A stretch of DNA of 64,000 nt, taken from Phlebiopsis flavidoalba. Lineage: Eukaryota; Basidiomycota; Agaricomycetes; Polyporales; Phanerochaetaceae. The position numbers and the translations under genes are program-made. Every line of letters begins with the position of its first letter. Position 1 is the first letter of the stretch. This document shows, piece after piece, positions 46,748 to 58,501 of this stretch. The notes under the pieces were generated by a model. That model was not told the DNA's origin, did no database searches, and saw only the letters and a list, made by a program, of their open reading frames with translations. The stretch is from NCBI GenBank assembly GCA_035772785.1, contig JAOCPU010000037.1:186001-250000 (forward strand). The letters run 5' to 3'.

Positions 46748-48457
46748 CTATCTCCTATGAGTCCGTGCAGCCCAAGCTATCAATGCGCCGGTGAGGGATA
46801 TGAATGCCCATGCGCGAAGTCCCGCCACCGTCGAGTCTTTTCCAGAAGGTGTGATGTGTTCAAACGCAGTGCAGTAGCAGCGCCTCTTGTCGGCACGGCT
46901 TGATACGGACGGCTGTCGTTCGTTCGATATGTGGAAGCATCCATTGCCAGAGGAAGAGAGTCGGCGACCGGGGTTTGGGCAAGGGCGGCGTGCGACGAGT
47001 CGGGCGGATTCACGGCGTGCTGCGCATCTTTCCGACAGTGACAGGCAGGATCTCTGCCTGAGCAACACCACCGAAGAAGTCGGTGATAAGGATGGCTCTG
47101 TCGAAGCGGGACGTCGGAAGCGAGGTCAGACCGGACGCCGGGATGGGAATGAATCTTTTCGAAGCTGTAGGTGTCAAACTAAAAGATAGGGAGTAAGTCG
47201 TACAAGAAACCTTTTAAGGGAAAAACGGCCGGCGTACCAAGTCTTGCATAGACTTCTGGCTTGTCTTGTCAATTCCTTCCATAAATTCCAAAACATGATG
47301 AGTATAACTATCGATGACCGCGACGCCGATATCATTGTCCGTTTTCATACTAAGAACAAAAAACCGTCATGCATGGATGAAGACTGGAAACGACAGGACG
47401 GCTTACAGAGTACGAGTTTTCAACGTAGCTCGGACGACCCGGTGGCGAGGATATTAGGAGAATAGAACTTTGTATACATGGTGTTGGCCTGACAAGTGTC
47501 TATCATGAAGAATATCTCGTTGTATCTCTTCTTCTGCCACATTTGCCTCAAAAGCGTCGGTGGCAATGTCCACGAAAGCGGCTGGATCTCTTCGTTGTCC
47601 TGGACTTCCAAGAATATTCGATTCTCTTCGCCTCCGTGACTCGAGGTCATGTAAGACGGAAGTGGATGTTGCTCTAATCCATCAGTCAGGAAGACGTGTT
47701 TCGAGCGAGTGACAGATTGTTCCATGCGTCCCTGCATCAGCCAAGTGGAGCGAGCACGACACCCTCGAATGAACTTCGAGTGCCTCAACGCTGTTTAGCG
47801 ACCCCCCGTTTTTTTGAAGAAGTTCTCCAAGGTACACTTCGTATCCGGCGACTAGGTCCCACCTCAAATGTATGTTCGCACCAATAGTGAGGTCCAAAAC
47901 CGAGCGCCAGCATAATGACCGACCGCGTGGGCATGAGACAGCATAGGACATTGGTGGTGCCACCGGAAATTTTGTTGCGAGGATTGCAGGCTAGCGTCCG
48001 GTCCGCAAGTCCATTGAGAATGATATTCGAGTCAGGTGATACCTAGCCCGCTTGACCGGTTGTCGGTACCTAGCGATGGCATTTAGGAAATCCGAGCGTG
48101 CATGCGGTTACGGGAAGCCCTAGTCAATGAGGGGTACCATTCCCAGAGCATTTGACATGATGCGTATTGCCCCATTAGCCGGATGAAGAGTGGAAGGAGA
48201 GACGTGGGAATTGAGGGTAGAACACAAGACCCTATAGTTTGAACCAATATCCGGGCGATGCCAGACCAGCACAGTGATGTGGGGGCCCAGTTGTTGGTGT
48301 GTGACGAGACGGTGCTGCTGTCTGAGCCAGGAAATTCGCGGACGGCCACTTGACTTGTTCTGGGCAAAAAATGCGTCCCTGTGCGGCCTTTGACCAAGAC
48401 CAGTTGAAAAGGACACAAGAAGGAAGGTGGAGGAACCCAGATAGCAAACCGCTTCAT
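46748..48457 (-). CDS. GPI8: GPI-anchor transamidase catalytic subunit (Gpi8/PIG-K)
   Basis: A C13-family cysteine protease of the ER that attaches GPI anchors. The ATG at 48455-48457 starts a hydrophobic leader (MKRFAIWVPPPSFLCPFQLV). Then SHTNNWA and the YWF-containing segment, ALGM, MLA-containing strands, RNKISGG, GYEV, the catalytic His in SSHGGEE, VQDNEEI, MWQKKRYNEIFFMIDTCQAN with the catalytic Cys, KFYSPNILATGSSEL, DNDIGVAVIDSYTHHVLEFM, EGIDKTSQKSMQDL and ILITDFFGGVAQAEI follow. A C-terminal membrane helix (GLRAWAFISLTGALIAWAA) with RTHRR ends at 46748. Introns and many frame slips occur, most severely in the first third. A non-ATG extension to 48475 is open but the ATG gives the better signal peptide. 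Confidence 0.9.
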
Positions 48458-48711
48458 AGCAGATCGTGGCGACACAAAGACACAGGCAAGCGGGGTACGG
48501 GCGCTTCTCGGCGAGCGATCTGGCGGGCGATCAAATCGGGATCCATGGGCACGTACGTTAAAATGGGATTCGGTCGAAGGCGCTTTGTTTTATTCGTGAC
48601 TCTTATAATCGCACAGCTGTGGCTTTGCCTTCGGACCCGCCGCAACCCCTCCCATCCCATCTTGACGTTGTCTATCAGATTTATCATGACCACTAGGTTT
48701 TATATAGTAAC
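48458..48711. promoter_or_regulatory. Divergent promoter between GPI8 and YVH1
   Basis: A 254-base region separates the two start codons and must hold both promoters. A TATATA at 48700-48706 lies too near the YVH1 ATG to act as its TATA box. Confidence 0.5.
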
Positions 48712-50579
48712 ATGGAAGACTCGTGGAACATGAATGAGGTCATCTCCAACTTGTGGCTGGGAGACCTCCACAGTGCGCAGGACACGGAGACCCTCAAGCA
48801 GCGCAACATCCACAGCATATTATCGGCAGGGATGAGGGGAAAGGTGGTGGTCGAGGAGAGGTATGTGGGAATGGAATTAGCTTTGGGGGCCACGGCAAGA
48901 ATGAATTGATAGCCGTGGTAGACATTCAATCGACTCCAAATAAGCCTCGATGACACCGAGGAGGAAGACATCCTCAAGCATCTGGTGGTCGCGATCACAT
49001 TCATTCAATCAGAATTGGACAAGGGCCGTGGTGTTTTGGTACACTGTATGGCGGGAATCAGTACGCTCAGGCATTCCCCTTCAGATATTCTCCGTTAACA
49101 GATACAGGAAGGCAGAAGTACATCCTTGGTTGCCGCGTATCTTATGTACAGCAGGGACCTGAGTCCTCGGGAAGCCCGTTTGTCCTTATACGACAAGCTC
49201 GCCCCATCGTAGAGTGAGTATGTATGCGCGTATTGTATTAGTGTTCACGCCTGCTAATCGCACAACACAGAACCAAATGATAGCTCCTGCGCAGCTGAAG
49301 ATATTTCCACAAGGCATCATGCAGGTATCAATGCATGACAAGGCGACTCGAATGTCTACTATTTGGTCGCGGAATGGGTCAAAAGGGATACCTGAGTATG
49401 TACATACCAAAAACATTCGTGTTCGAGTAGGCTAACTAAACCATACATTCGGTAGATGGGTGAAGACATGGACAGCACAGTTTTCTGGCCACTGCCTGGC
49501 TCATCATCAACGAATAATGAAGCGTCATCTTCAAGGAAGGAGCCTCGGCGGGGGGGGCCGTATTCGATGTGAAATGTGTAGGTTAGTATAAAAACCTTCA
49601 TATGCTGTCATGCTAGATCTAATACCGGACGCAGACAGAACCTTAGCTACGCGGTTGAGAATATGCAAGGGGACATCACGGCACAACTCAGCTCGCCATC
49701 TCCTGCAGTCTCTTACTCTCCAGTTGTTCCCTCTTCGCTTCTTTCTCACCTGCCTCGGACCACACCTTGTCTGACGATATTGTCAACGAAGCGGAGCCTC
49801 CTCCCCCCCGATAAAGTCGTCTGCCATAGACGAGGCCGAAGACCTGGGTCGCAAGCATCCGAGACTGTGACTTTGGCGGAGTCGGACTTGGTAAAGTCAC
49901 TGGGGGGACGGGGTGCGATCGGGGCGATGATGCAAAGACTGCGGAAGATAGTGTCCGTACGAGTGAAACCCACACTCACTCAGTATCCGCCGTTACTAAC
50001 GCTGCGAACTACCGGTTTCTCGCCCCCCCACCCCCCCGCGACCCACGTCCCTGGCACATCCTTTCTGACATCTCTGCCCAATTGTACACCAATCCCGCAC
50101 TGGCAGCCCTACGTCCCGGCTTGAGTGTTATCCCAACCCCTTCCCCCTCGCTGCTATCCCTTCCTTTTTGGGATCGCGTTACCCCGACTACCCGTCACAC
50201 AGGCCGGCTCGCCTCTTCTGGATCAATCCAAAATATGCCGGGGTATTTCGTTGAGCCTGTGAGTGTAATCCTAGTCATCTTTTCTATCATACCTTAATTC
50301 GTACTGGCACGCAGTTGAAATGGAAATGGACTCCTTCTTAGAGAAAGGGCAACTATCGGGCCAAGTATATTATGATGCCCCAACAAGAAATGCAAACGCA
50401 AAATTGGGCAATTATGACTGGGCACCGGGTGTCTGCTGTAGCTGCCGAGAGGTGGGTAGTTCCGTAAGTGGCTGCCCGATCCTAATACGCTTAGCTGAGA
50501 ATCTTTACCCGCTTCAGGGCTTCTGCTTCATCGCTCAAAAGTTGATGAGGTGTATAATAGTGCAGCTATAGGATTATGA
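48712..50579 (+). CDS. YVH1: Dual-specificity phosphatase Yvh1 (DUSP12-like)
   Basis: Yvh1 is needed for late 60S ribosome maturation as well as having phosphatase activity. The start MEDSWNMNEVISNLWLGDLH (ATG 48712) is followed by LKQRNIHSILSAGMRGK, SLDDTEEEDILKHLVVAITF, IQSELDKGRGVLVHCMAG with the catalytic Cys, an intron, then LVAAYLMYSRDLSPREA and PNDS with QLKIFHKAS-like text. The C-terminal zinc-binding domain typical of Yvh1 is present: IRCEMCRQ near 49555-49640, a long Pro/Ser-rich insert, and GYFVEPLKWKWTP, GNYDWA, CCSCRE and FCIHRSKVDEVYN. The TGA is at 50577-50579. The domain order and the Cys pairs identify Yvh1 rather than a simple DUSP. Confidence 0.9.
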
Positions 50580-53500
50580 TATACAAGAGAGAGCGTTTCT
50601 AGTACACCGTGCCTGGTATGTTTCAACGTGGATCACCCTGGTCTCAACATGTATTTTATATTTGTACAACCCCTTCACAAGACACCACAAGTGGCGACTC
50701 AACCCAGAGCAAGCCTGTATGCGTTGTCAGTTCAGTGTGCTCAAGACCTCGTTTCACTATCGCACCTCTTCAGCCCAGCGGTGTCACCGTTGAAGATGTC
50801 CTGGTCTCCGTGGGTTGGATCCAGAATCGGCATATTGCAGAAGGTCTCATAACTCCACCGGCAGGGAGAGTACCAACGCTACAACGCCCGTAAGTCGTCT
50901 TCCTGCTGATTTCAAGAGGACCGTATGTTTACCTGGCAAAGCATAGGGGCAAGCCACATGAGGATTCGTCGAAGCGAAAAGGCAGCGCTGTTGCCAGTGC
51001 AGGTTTTGTCCACCAATCGGTGGTAGTGGTATAGATGACTGCCAACCCATGAGTCGCGACATCGTTGTAAGACTCGGACATTAGAGCAGATCGCACCAGG
51101 GTAGCTATAAGTCGATTCGTCAGCCATATCTCTTGCACGAAGCCCAGGGCGAGTACTCACACCCTGTCTTAGACTGGTATGTATTGAAAAATCTTTGATC
51201 CAGGACACCATGGACGATGCCCCCAATTAAACCGTAGCACCTCGGATCCGCTGGGCCATCTATTGTGCACTTGTGAGTCTTCACAACCTCTTGGTCATAA
51301 GGCAGTACTTACACTCGATGGTCAAAGGGCAACAGGGAGCGTGATCCCATCGCTGCCTCCAGCCGCCGCCATGAGCCAAAGAAGCTACTGTTCGGCCAAT
51401 TGAGTGGCGCCCGAGGGATTACATGGGGAGTGGCGTCGGGCACAATTGGAGTGAAGTAAACCTCCGCGGATTTTTAAAACAGCATGGTCGCCGTCCGTCA
51501 TAGTTCTGGGAATGTATGAGCATCAGTATCTGAGCCACACGAATCAAAAAAGCCACTCGCCACATCTAAGAAAAACCTGGGGATTCATGATAGCCTGTGC
51601 ACCAAAAAAGATGTGAGTAGCACACCCTAGCGCAATAGATTTATGCAATTACCGGTTCCCTTCCAGTTCGGACCTTGATGTAAGCCCACACCACGCCGTT
51701 GGCCCATTGGACTAGTTACTCCATGTTGATCGGTACACCTTGGTAGTAGTGAAAAACTATTCGACGGGTCACTTAACCGCTAATATATACCGTTATCACA
51801 CCCGAGAATAGCTGAAAAACCACCATCGATACCCTCTGACCGAGGGAACGTCTTCAACAGGGGTCGGGCGAACGCCGCATTGTTAGCAAGGCTGGGACGC
51901 TGCAACAAGCCGAAGATGTGCGAGGATCTAGGAAAAACATGGCGAAGTGTTAAGCCTGAAGAAACCCGGATGAGTAGCCAGCGATAGACCTCCAACCTAA
52001 CTCCTGGTTTCAGTTGCCCTGGTTTCTATACTCCCCCACGATTAATGACGATTCGGGGAAGCGGTACGGTAATAGTTGGGACCACTCCCGGCTGTCGGTC
52101 GAAGTACCGAAGCTTGCGTAGCAGCATATGCATGCCACGTTTGTCACTCTTTCTGGTTTCCTCAGCCGGGAGGCCTAACATTCGTCGCGAGGCAAGCTTG
52201 TCCCGTCTCCTAACCACTTGTGCTCGTCGGGAAAGGCCGTTGTAGCAGTGGCAGAAAGCCTTCAAAAGGAACGCGGATCAGATAGAGGATTTTCTTGTTA
52301 AAAGCCAAACTTGCAGGTGGGAGAAGAGAAGAAGCCGCAACGGGTTGGTTCCAGCACTAGCCTGGTGGAATTGTGACAGATATCCCAGAGTGCTGAAGTA
52401 CACCCTCTGCTTAATATGTGCTAAAGGACGGAGGAGGATGTGACTCATAGCGATGCTCTTTTCTTCCGCCGCTGGCGGTTACATTAACAAAGATTTCGTT
52501 AGGTGAGAGGCGGCGGTACGAGCTAGAAATGCCTGTCAACGCAGGAGACAGGGAAGACGTTATACCGCAATGGCGACATAGAGGAAGCAGGAAGGGACAG
52601 ACAAGAACGATATCCTCCGAAAGCGTCCGCTGGACATCGATACCACACTTCGGGACCGTGCAGGGATCCATCAGTTCAAGCCATTTGGACACCATCAACC
52701 ACAGGGCTCGTCGACAGCACAGAGACCAACGTCCCCCCCCTGCGAAGTGAGCCGAATATTGCTTTGCACCGCCAGGCCACAAGATCTAAGCTGCGCCTCG
52801 CCTGTCAATCCAATGAAGCTTGAGGAGGTATAACGATTTTGACACATGCAGTGTGAGCTCTATGGCATTTTTCTGTTGAGGGTCACACGAGTTTGAAAGA
52901 AGGTCACCTAAAGCTTTGAACACCAGAGCCACTCCGTACTAAACAGGGACCTGTCCCACCAACTCCAGAGTGCCCCGGTAGTGTGCACTTTGTGCCGCTG
53001 TTTCCACACACCCACCCGACGATAAGCCTTTGGGACTCGTCTAGCCCGCGAAAGAACGCGTCACTGATGCCAGGACCCAATTGTTTCCCGTCCTGCATGA
53101 GCTCCGCGCCATGCGTTCTCCAGCACTGATCACGCACATACACGAAGTCGTACCTACCCCCTTGTACTGCCAATGGGAGGAGAGTTTTCGTGCGGCTTTC
53201 CTCACGGCCAAGCCACACGGGCAGTTAAGAACGGCTTCATTGGCAAACGTCGACCGCCAGCGAAGGACGGTGGTGGCTGGTGGAGGCGCCAGTATGGTTT
53301 GGTGTGTATATATACTGTTGTAGAAGGACGACGGACACCGGCGCGGCATGGGACAAGTTGGGGGTAAGACCGGGTCGTGGCTACGCCATGGGTTACTAGA
53401 GATTGAAGAGCAAATGAAGAATCGACATCTTGGACTTTCGAGTGACGCTGCACGCGTTTCCCCGCGACGTTCACGTAGATCAGGCCAGTAGACGAGTTGT

Positions 53501-54956
53501 CCAGCATTCAGAGGAGTCCAGCATTGTACCCAAACCAAATGTCATCGTGAAAGGGCAGCCCGAGGGTGAAACCGATGTTCGCGGGCAGGCACGCCGACGT
53601 TCCAACGATGCTGAAATTTGCACCGCATGGCGTCTGGACGAGGAGATAATGCAAGACGAAGGCGGTCTTGGTCCGATGCAGGACAGGAAATCGCTAAGGA
53701 TAACGCCGTCCGCACTATCGCCCACCAAAGCAAAGGGTGTAAACCAATCTCAAAAATCAGAAAGCCGTCCAGAAACAAGTGGACCCGATAAAGCATGTGT
53801 CAAATCCTACGGAGAGGGGGACGGGTCGTACTGATACGTCATGTTGACCAGCCATCCGTTGTGATTGACTTGTCAGCAGACCCACGACGGTCACTCCATA
53901 ACGAGTCCCCGTCACGTATTGCGCAGAAATAGGTACAAATCCCTGACGACAGATTCACCCGATGTAGAGATGGTTTGGTCTAGGCCAACACAACGAAGCT
54001 ATACTTATTGCCGTCCGCTCGGAGACACGGCACAGGCACCAAAATAGTGCGGTTGATGGAGCACGAAAATGCAGCGCACACATACCGACCATTCTCCAGG
54101 TTCACACAATGCGAAGGCTGTGCGTGGACCCCCTGGACCACGATCCCCGCCGCGCCGCCAGTACAGGTATAATCCCATGGGTCTGTGGAGACACGTCCCT
54201 GGTTTGCACACGGAGTATAGTATGAAAACCGCACCATACCAGTACTGTTCCGATATGATTCTCAAAGTTGATAAGCTAGAAGTAGGAGCATGGAGGATTC
54301 AGTAGGACCTCCGCGTTCGCCTACTGCAGTGAGGGCTGCACCAAAGCCTGCATAGTGTAACATTGTTGAGCAGATAACTCCAGAATCCGTTCTACCTGGA
54401 TGATGAACGTCGATTTTGGAATGGAGTCGTTGTTCGACATGACAGCAGACTCATGTCAACACCTGACTCGTCTGGGGATCGTCTACGAGGGACGACTCCT
54501 GTCGGGCGAAACGCATCGCACGGGTCACGTTGGTTGAGGGTATCCATTCCTCACAAATTGCCAGCTGCAAACAATCCGAGCTCGGTCTCCCCCCAACGCC
54601 TGAAACTCTGCATAGTCCGATGAAGTTCTTTGAGTTCGAGTACTGTCCTGCCGTGGGTGACTTGATTGAACAGGGTACCAGGGGGACCATCCGGGCTTGC
54701 AAAAATCAGAGGGCCTTGCCGCCGCGCGGCAGCGCTTCAGTTCACTCCTTCAACATTCGATACCCAAAGAGGCAGGTTGGTATTGCTGTAGTCACTTACA
54801 AGGGCTTGCACTACAGGAAAGCCCTATTCGAATCAGATTAGCCTAGTCCGTTACTATAACAGACTAGAAAACCTCATTACAACAAACAATTAGACAGTAC
54901 AACAACAAGGCCGCTACCACACAAGATGACTAGGGTAAGTCCTATTTAGTGTCTGT
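50580..54956. other. Poorly resolved region, at least one unidentified gene likely
   Basis: The plus strand at 50615-50893 has a frame with PRFTIAPLQPSGVTVEDVLV that vaguely recalls DUF6699 proteins (low support). The minus strand at 50912-51226 has NDVATHGLAVIYTTTTDWWT and flanking splice signals. The minus strand from about 54260 down to 52920 has secreted-looking segments (GRVSTDPWDYTCTGGAAGIV, CVNLENGRYVCAAFSC, ACLPANIGFTLGLPFHDDIW, NSSTGLIYVNVAGKRVQ), which may be exons of a Cys-bearing extracellular protein. 51240-52900 shows little. A plus-strand frame at 54530-54841 has no recognised motif. Confidence 0.3.
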
Positions 54957-55715
54957 TCATTCGGAGCCCTCGTCGGGATTAGGTAATTTTGTAGGTGATG
55001 TCGGTTGACGTCGCGAAGGAGCGCGCGATACAATGCGGTAGGGATGAATTCTTGCGCCCTTAGCGATGCGCACTTTAGGATGTCTCAAATACTCGAGAGC
55101 CGGCCCTACAAGGAGTAGTGCTTGATTGTTGCGCGTCCTTGTTAGGAGGACGCTTGTGAGCGCGAATAGGAGGAGGATGTTTTCGAGTATGATCCAGTTG
55201 AGGCGGCCACAAGAACAAAAGCATGGCTTCTTCCATCGTGCTTCGAACAGACTGAGACATTCGATCGACCTGGCGAACGGGAGGCGCGAGGAGAACGACA
55301 CCGTGTCCGAGGCCCTAGGGACGCGTCGAACTCGCAAGGAGAAGTGAGACGGTCGAATGAGTCTGTGGTATATGATGATGATGCGGTGGAAGAGATTGAA
55401 AGTTGACGAGCACGACGTCCTCGCACACATTCATTGACATCGGTCGTGCACTGGAGGACAAATGATTAGAATGGTCCTAATGCGTTGGATACTGACTTTA
55501 CCTTTGCTCCGTCGTTATCAAGCTGCATAGGGACCATGTCCTTGATAGGGTTTGGAAGTCCCAAGGTGTGAAGCGACGGTAGAGTTGGACGGGGATGGAG
55601 TATGTGACGAGAGTTGACGGCCATGTCGCGGTAAGTGAGACGTAAAGGGCGATGTTCTAAGGTGGTGGAATACTGAGGGATAAATGCGTCCAGGTAGCGA
55701 TGTGTGGTCCTAATT
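54957..55715 (-). CDS. Unidentified protein with one transmembrane helix
   Basis: The minus strand is open from about 55715 (YLDAFIPQYSTTLEHRPLRL, TYRDMAVNSRHILHPRPTLP, GLPNPIKDMVPMQLDNDGAK) to a GTAAAG donor, then resumes after an acceptor near 55447 with a Ser/Arg-rich part and a hydrophobic helix (NWIILENILLLFALTSVLL). It ends with SRRQPTSPTKLPNPDEGSE and its stop at 54957. The topology looks like a single-pass or tail-anchored protein. No family is assigned, and the true start lies further upstream. Confidence 0.35.
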
Positions 55716-56987
55716 AATGAAGAGACACGAAATAGACATCAGACACTGTGGAAGGGGGAACGAAGAGGGCAACCGGCCATTTTTCAGAGCGTATCTTTAT
55801 AATGGTTGGAATTCAATGGCATCGTACCGCGCGCATAATTTGTCGAGTTGCAAAGCCATTTTTGCTCGTCAATGAACGGTATCCAATACCTAGTTGCTCT
55901 ATCAAACCTTGTTCGTCGAGCAAGAAATGAAACTTCGGCGGTAAAGACGCTCTTCACATTGTTGATGGCCTGTTTTTGGACCGCTTTCTGGCGGAGTTTC
56001 AATCGCATATTTCTCTTTTCGCCCCCAAAACTTATGCTGCCTCGTGACCGTTTTATTTGCCTCTTTGGCACGAGCAAAATGACTGAAGTCATCCCCAAGC
56101 TCAGGATTGTGAGTCGACAAGGAAAGCAGTTGCTTTGGTGCTACTCCTCGCTAATACCACGCATTGCTTCTAGCTTCAAAGGTGCTGAAAGCCAGATTTT
56201 GGTCTGCTTTGCGACATAACCAGATTCACGATGAGTGCGGATACCACACTCGGGAACTCGCTCAGGTGGATGCTCATGAAGAAGTGAGTGCCTATTGTGG
56301 CGAATAGGTATCCACATCTGAACTGTACTCTGCTAGCCCAAAGGGAGTTTTTGTGGTTACAGGTGAGGCCTGAGCCTCCTGTGCCTCAGTACACTCGCTA
56401 GAAAGAACATAGTGTAGCGGCCCGCACCCCCTCCTCCCTTCGTTTCCTATTGTCACGTAAACTGACGCATCATGCTCAGTGTGCCTCATCCATCATGAAA
56501 ACCACATTCATCTCCGAATTCAGAATGTATGGTGCGTTTCCTCATTAGATTTTGACTCGCAAACATAAATCACTCATTACTCGCCAGACAATCTTTCCTC
56601 GCGTAGACGCCCTTTACAAGCTCTTGACTAACCTCGAACAATCTGTGCGAGACTGTTGAAATGTCCTACAATACCAGCGTATCATCGGATGCGTACGAAC
56701 GCTGCGTCGGAGCGAAGCTGGACCACCACCCCTCTACACACTCTGTCTGGTATTCATACTGGTCTGGAATCTGCGTTGCCCACCCTGTTATACTTTTTAC
56801 TAGATTAATTTGTACAATACGATCATATTTCCCAACGCTTTGTCGAGAGTAATCAGTCAAGAATCAGCACGAAAATCCTGCATCCTGTGAAAGCGCTTTC
56901 CACGTCACGTGTACTTGACATCACTCCGCTGGCCTCGGGCACACCACGCACCTCGTGCTGGACACACCCTACTCTGCGACGATAACC
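55716..56987. other. No recognisable gene
   Basis: Frames at 55848-56219 (+) and 55902-56120 (-) overlap and cannot both be coding. The plus strand at 56500-56660 has a short exon-like stretch (TIFPRVDALYKLLTNLEQSV) without context. 56860-56987 is the presumed promoter of the J-protein gene. Confidence 0.3.
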
Positions 56988-58363
56988 ATGTCAACACTGA
57001 AGATGAACGAAAAACCCATACGAGCTGCTGGGGCTAGGATTAGACAAGCCACAGAGTCCGAAATCAAGACGGCCTATCGCCAGCGCTCGTTGAAGGTGCA
57101 CCCAGATAGAGTGAGAGTTCGCCGTTCCATTGTTGGCTTTCGAAAAAGCCTAAAGCCATTCATTTTGAGAATCGAGGAAATCCAGATGCTGGTCAGACAA
57201 TCATCTCGTGTTGCCCTGGGCTTACACGAGCCTAACGTTCGTTTATTGAGCCCGCAACATTTCATGAGCTCAACCAGGCATACGAGCTCTGCTTAGGGAC
57301 ACATTGCGCCGGATGACGCTGGACGTCCAACAATGCGCTGAAGGAGGCTCGTAAAGCCCGTTTATGCCCATGTTTGATGCTCAACTAACGGTCAAGAACA
57401 TGGTGGATGATTTGGAGGAAGGCTGAGAGAGCTGTGAAGAAGACCAAGGTGCTGGAGAAGCGCGGCAAAGGAGAAAAGATATTGCTGGAGGGAAAATGAG
57501 AGTATCAAATGGCGAGGAAGGCCGTATACTGCGCGAGCACAAGGAAAAGGAGTTACGGCAGAAAGCTGAAGATGCAGAGCGTCGAGCACGAGCAGAAACT
57601 CTGGCGAGTTTGAACCTCCCAGTTTAGGTAAATCCGAAGGCATTTACACCCCTGCTGCATCTTCTCAACCTTGACTCAGGTCCCCTTGATACTACTGTGA
57701 AGCTGAAGTATCCCATTAAGCTCAAACCCTTCCTTATCTACTCACCGAAGGCATACACTCGCTGCTATCGCCATTTCGGGGCTATCGAAAGGACTGAAAA
57801 ATCGTCATCTCGTTACGCCCAGCCCCTCCGAAGAAGCCAAAGCGTGGCATTGCCCTTGTTCCCTTCAAGCAGATCGGTGATGCGTTGGGGCTGTCATGTG
57901 CCAGCGGGCCAAGCCGCGCGAGGGCTCGAAAGGGGTTGAAGTAACATGGGTTGAGGAGAAGGAAACCGGACCTGATTGCGTGGCTCAAGAAGATGGGGAA
58001 GCATGGGGTCCCGTAAGGCACTTGGGCGTTGTCGAGACAAGACTCTGACATCATCATGGGTTCCCAAGTCCCAGTCAGATACCACAGTCACAGTATAGCA
58101 CCTTCACCAGCGCACGAAGGGCCGTTCTCGTCATTTCCGTCGAGTTTCGTAAGCAGCCCTCTCCTGACGTCGAAACCCATACTGAAGCTATTATTTCTCT
58201 TATACAGCCTGACATTATCTATACCGGCCCCCGCCAACGAGGGACTGAAGACTCCGGGGCTTGACTTTGAGTCCATTACCCTGATGCGTCTTCGTCAAGC
58301 GAAAGGGAGCGGTTGGAACGCCGAGATGCCCCGCATCAGGGAGCGAGAAGCTCAGAAGACTGA
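56988..58363 (+). CDS. DNAJC17/Cwf23-like J-domain protein
   Basis: A J-domain co-chaperone linked to the spliceosome in this family. The ATG at 56988 (MSTLKMNEKP) runs, across two frame slips, into the J domain: YELLGLGLDKATESEIKTAY, RQRSLKVHPDR with the invariant HPD, FHELNQAYELCL-like text, and MTLDVQQCAKEARKARLCPC. A charged coiled coil follows (LEEGXRAVKKTKVLEKRGKG-like, KEKELRQKAEDAERRARAET), then SLNLPSL, TVKLKYPIKLKPF, GAIERTE, RGIALVPFKQIGDAFG, GVEVTWVEEKE and DLIAWLKKMGKHG, the region that in DNAJC17 forms an RRM-like domain. A final arginine-rich helix (LRQAERERLERRDA) ends at TGA 58361-58363. It converges on the M28 peptidase gene. Confidence 0.82.
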
Positions 58364-58501
58364 AGACTTCCCCATATGTCGTCTCTTTTCAGATGTCGTG
58401 CAGGTCTACTTGAAATACCTTCGCCCGGGAATATGTAATCTCGGGGACTTGGTATGTATTCAATAATGATGTAAATATAGCCCACAGTTCTGAACACTTC
58501 T

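Noticed and set aside
50615..50893. DUF6699-type gene
   Set aside because: Only one short segment (TVEDVL and surroundings) resembles the family, and the frame begins at a non-ATG codon. Too weak to annotate as a CDS.
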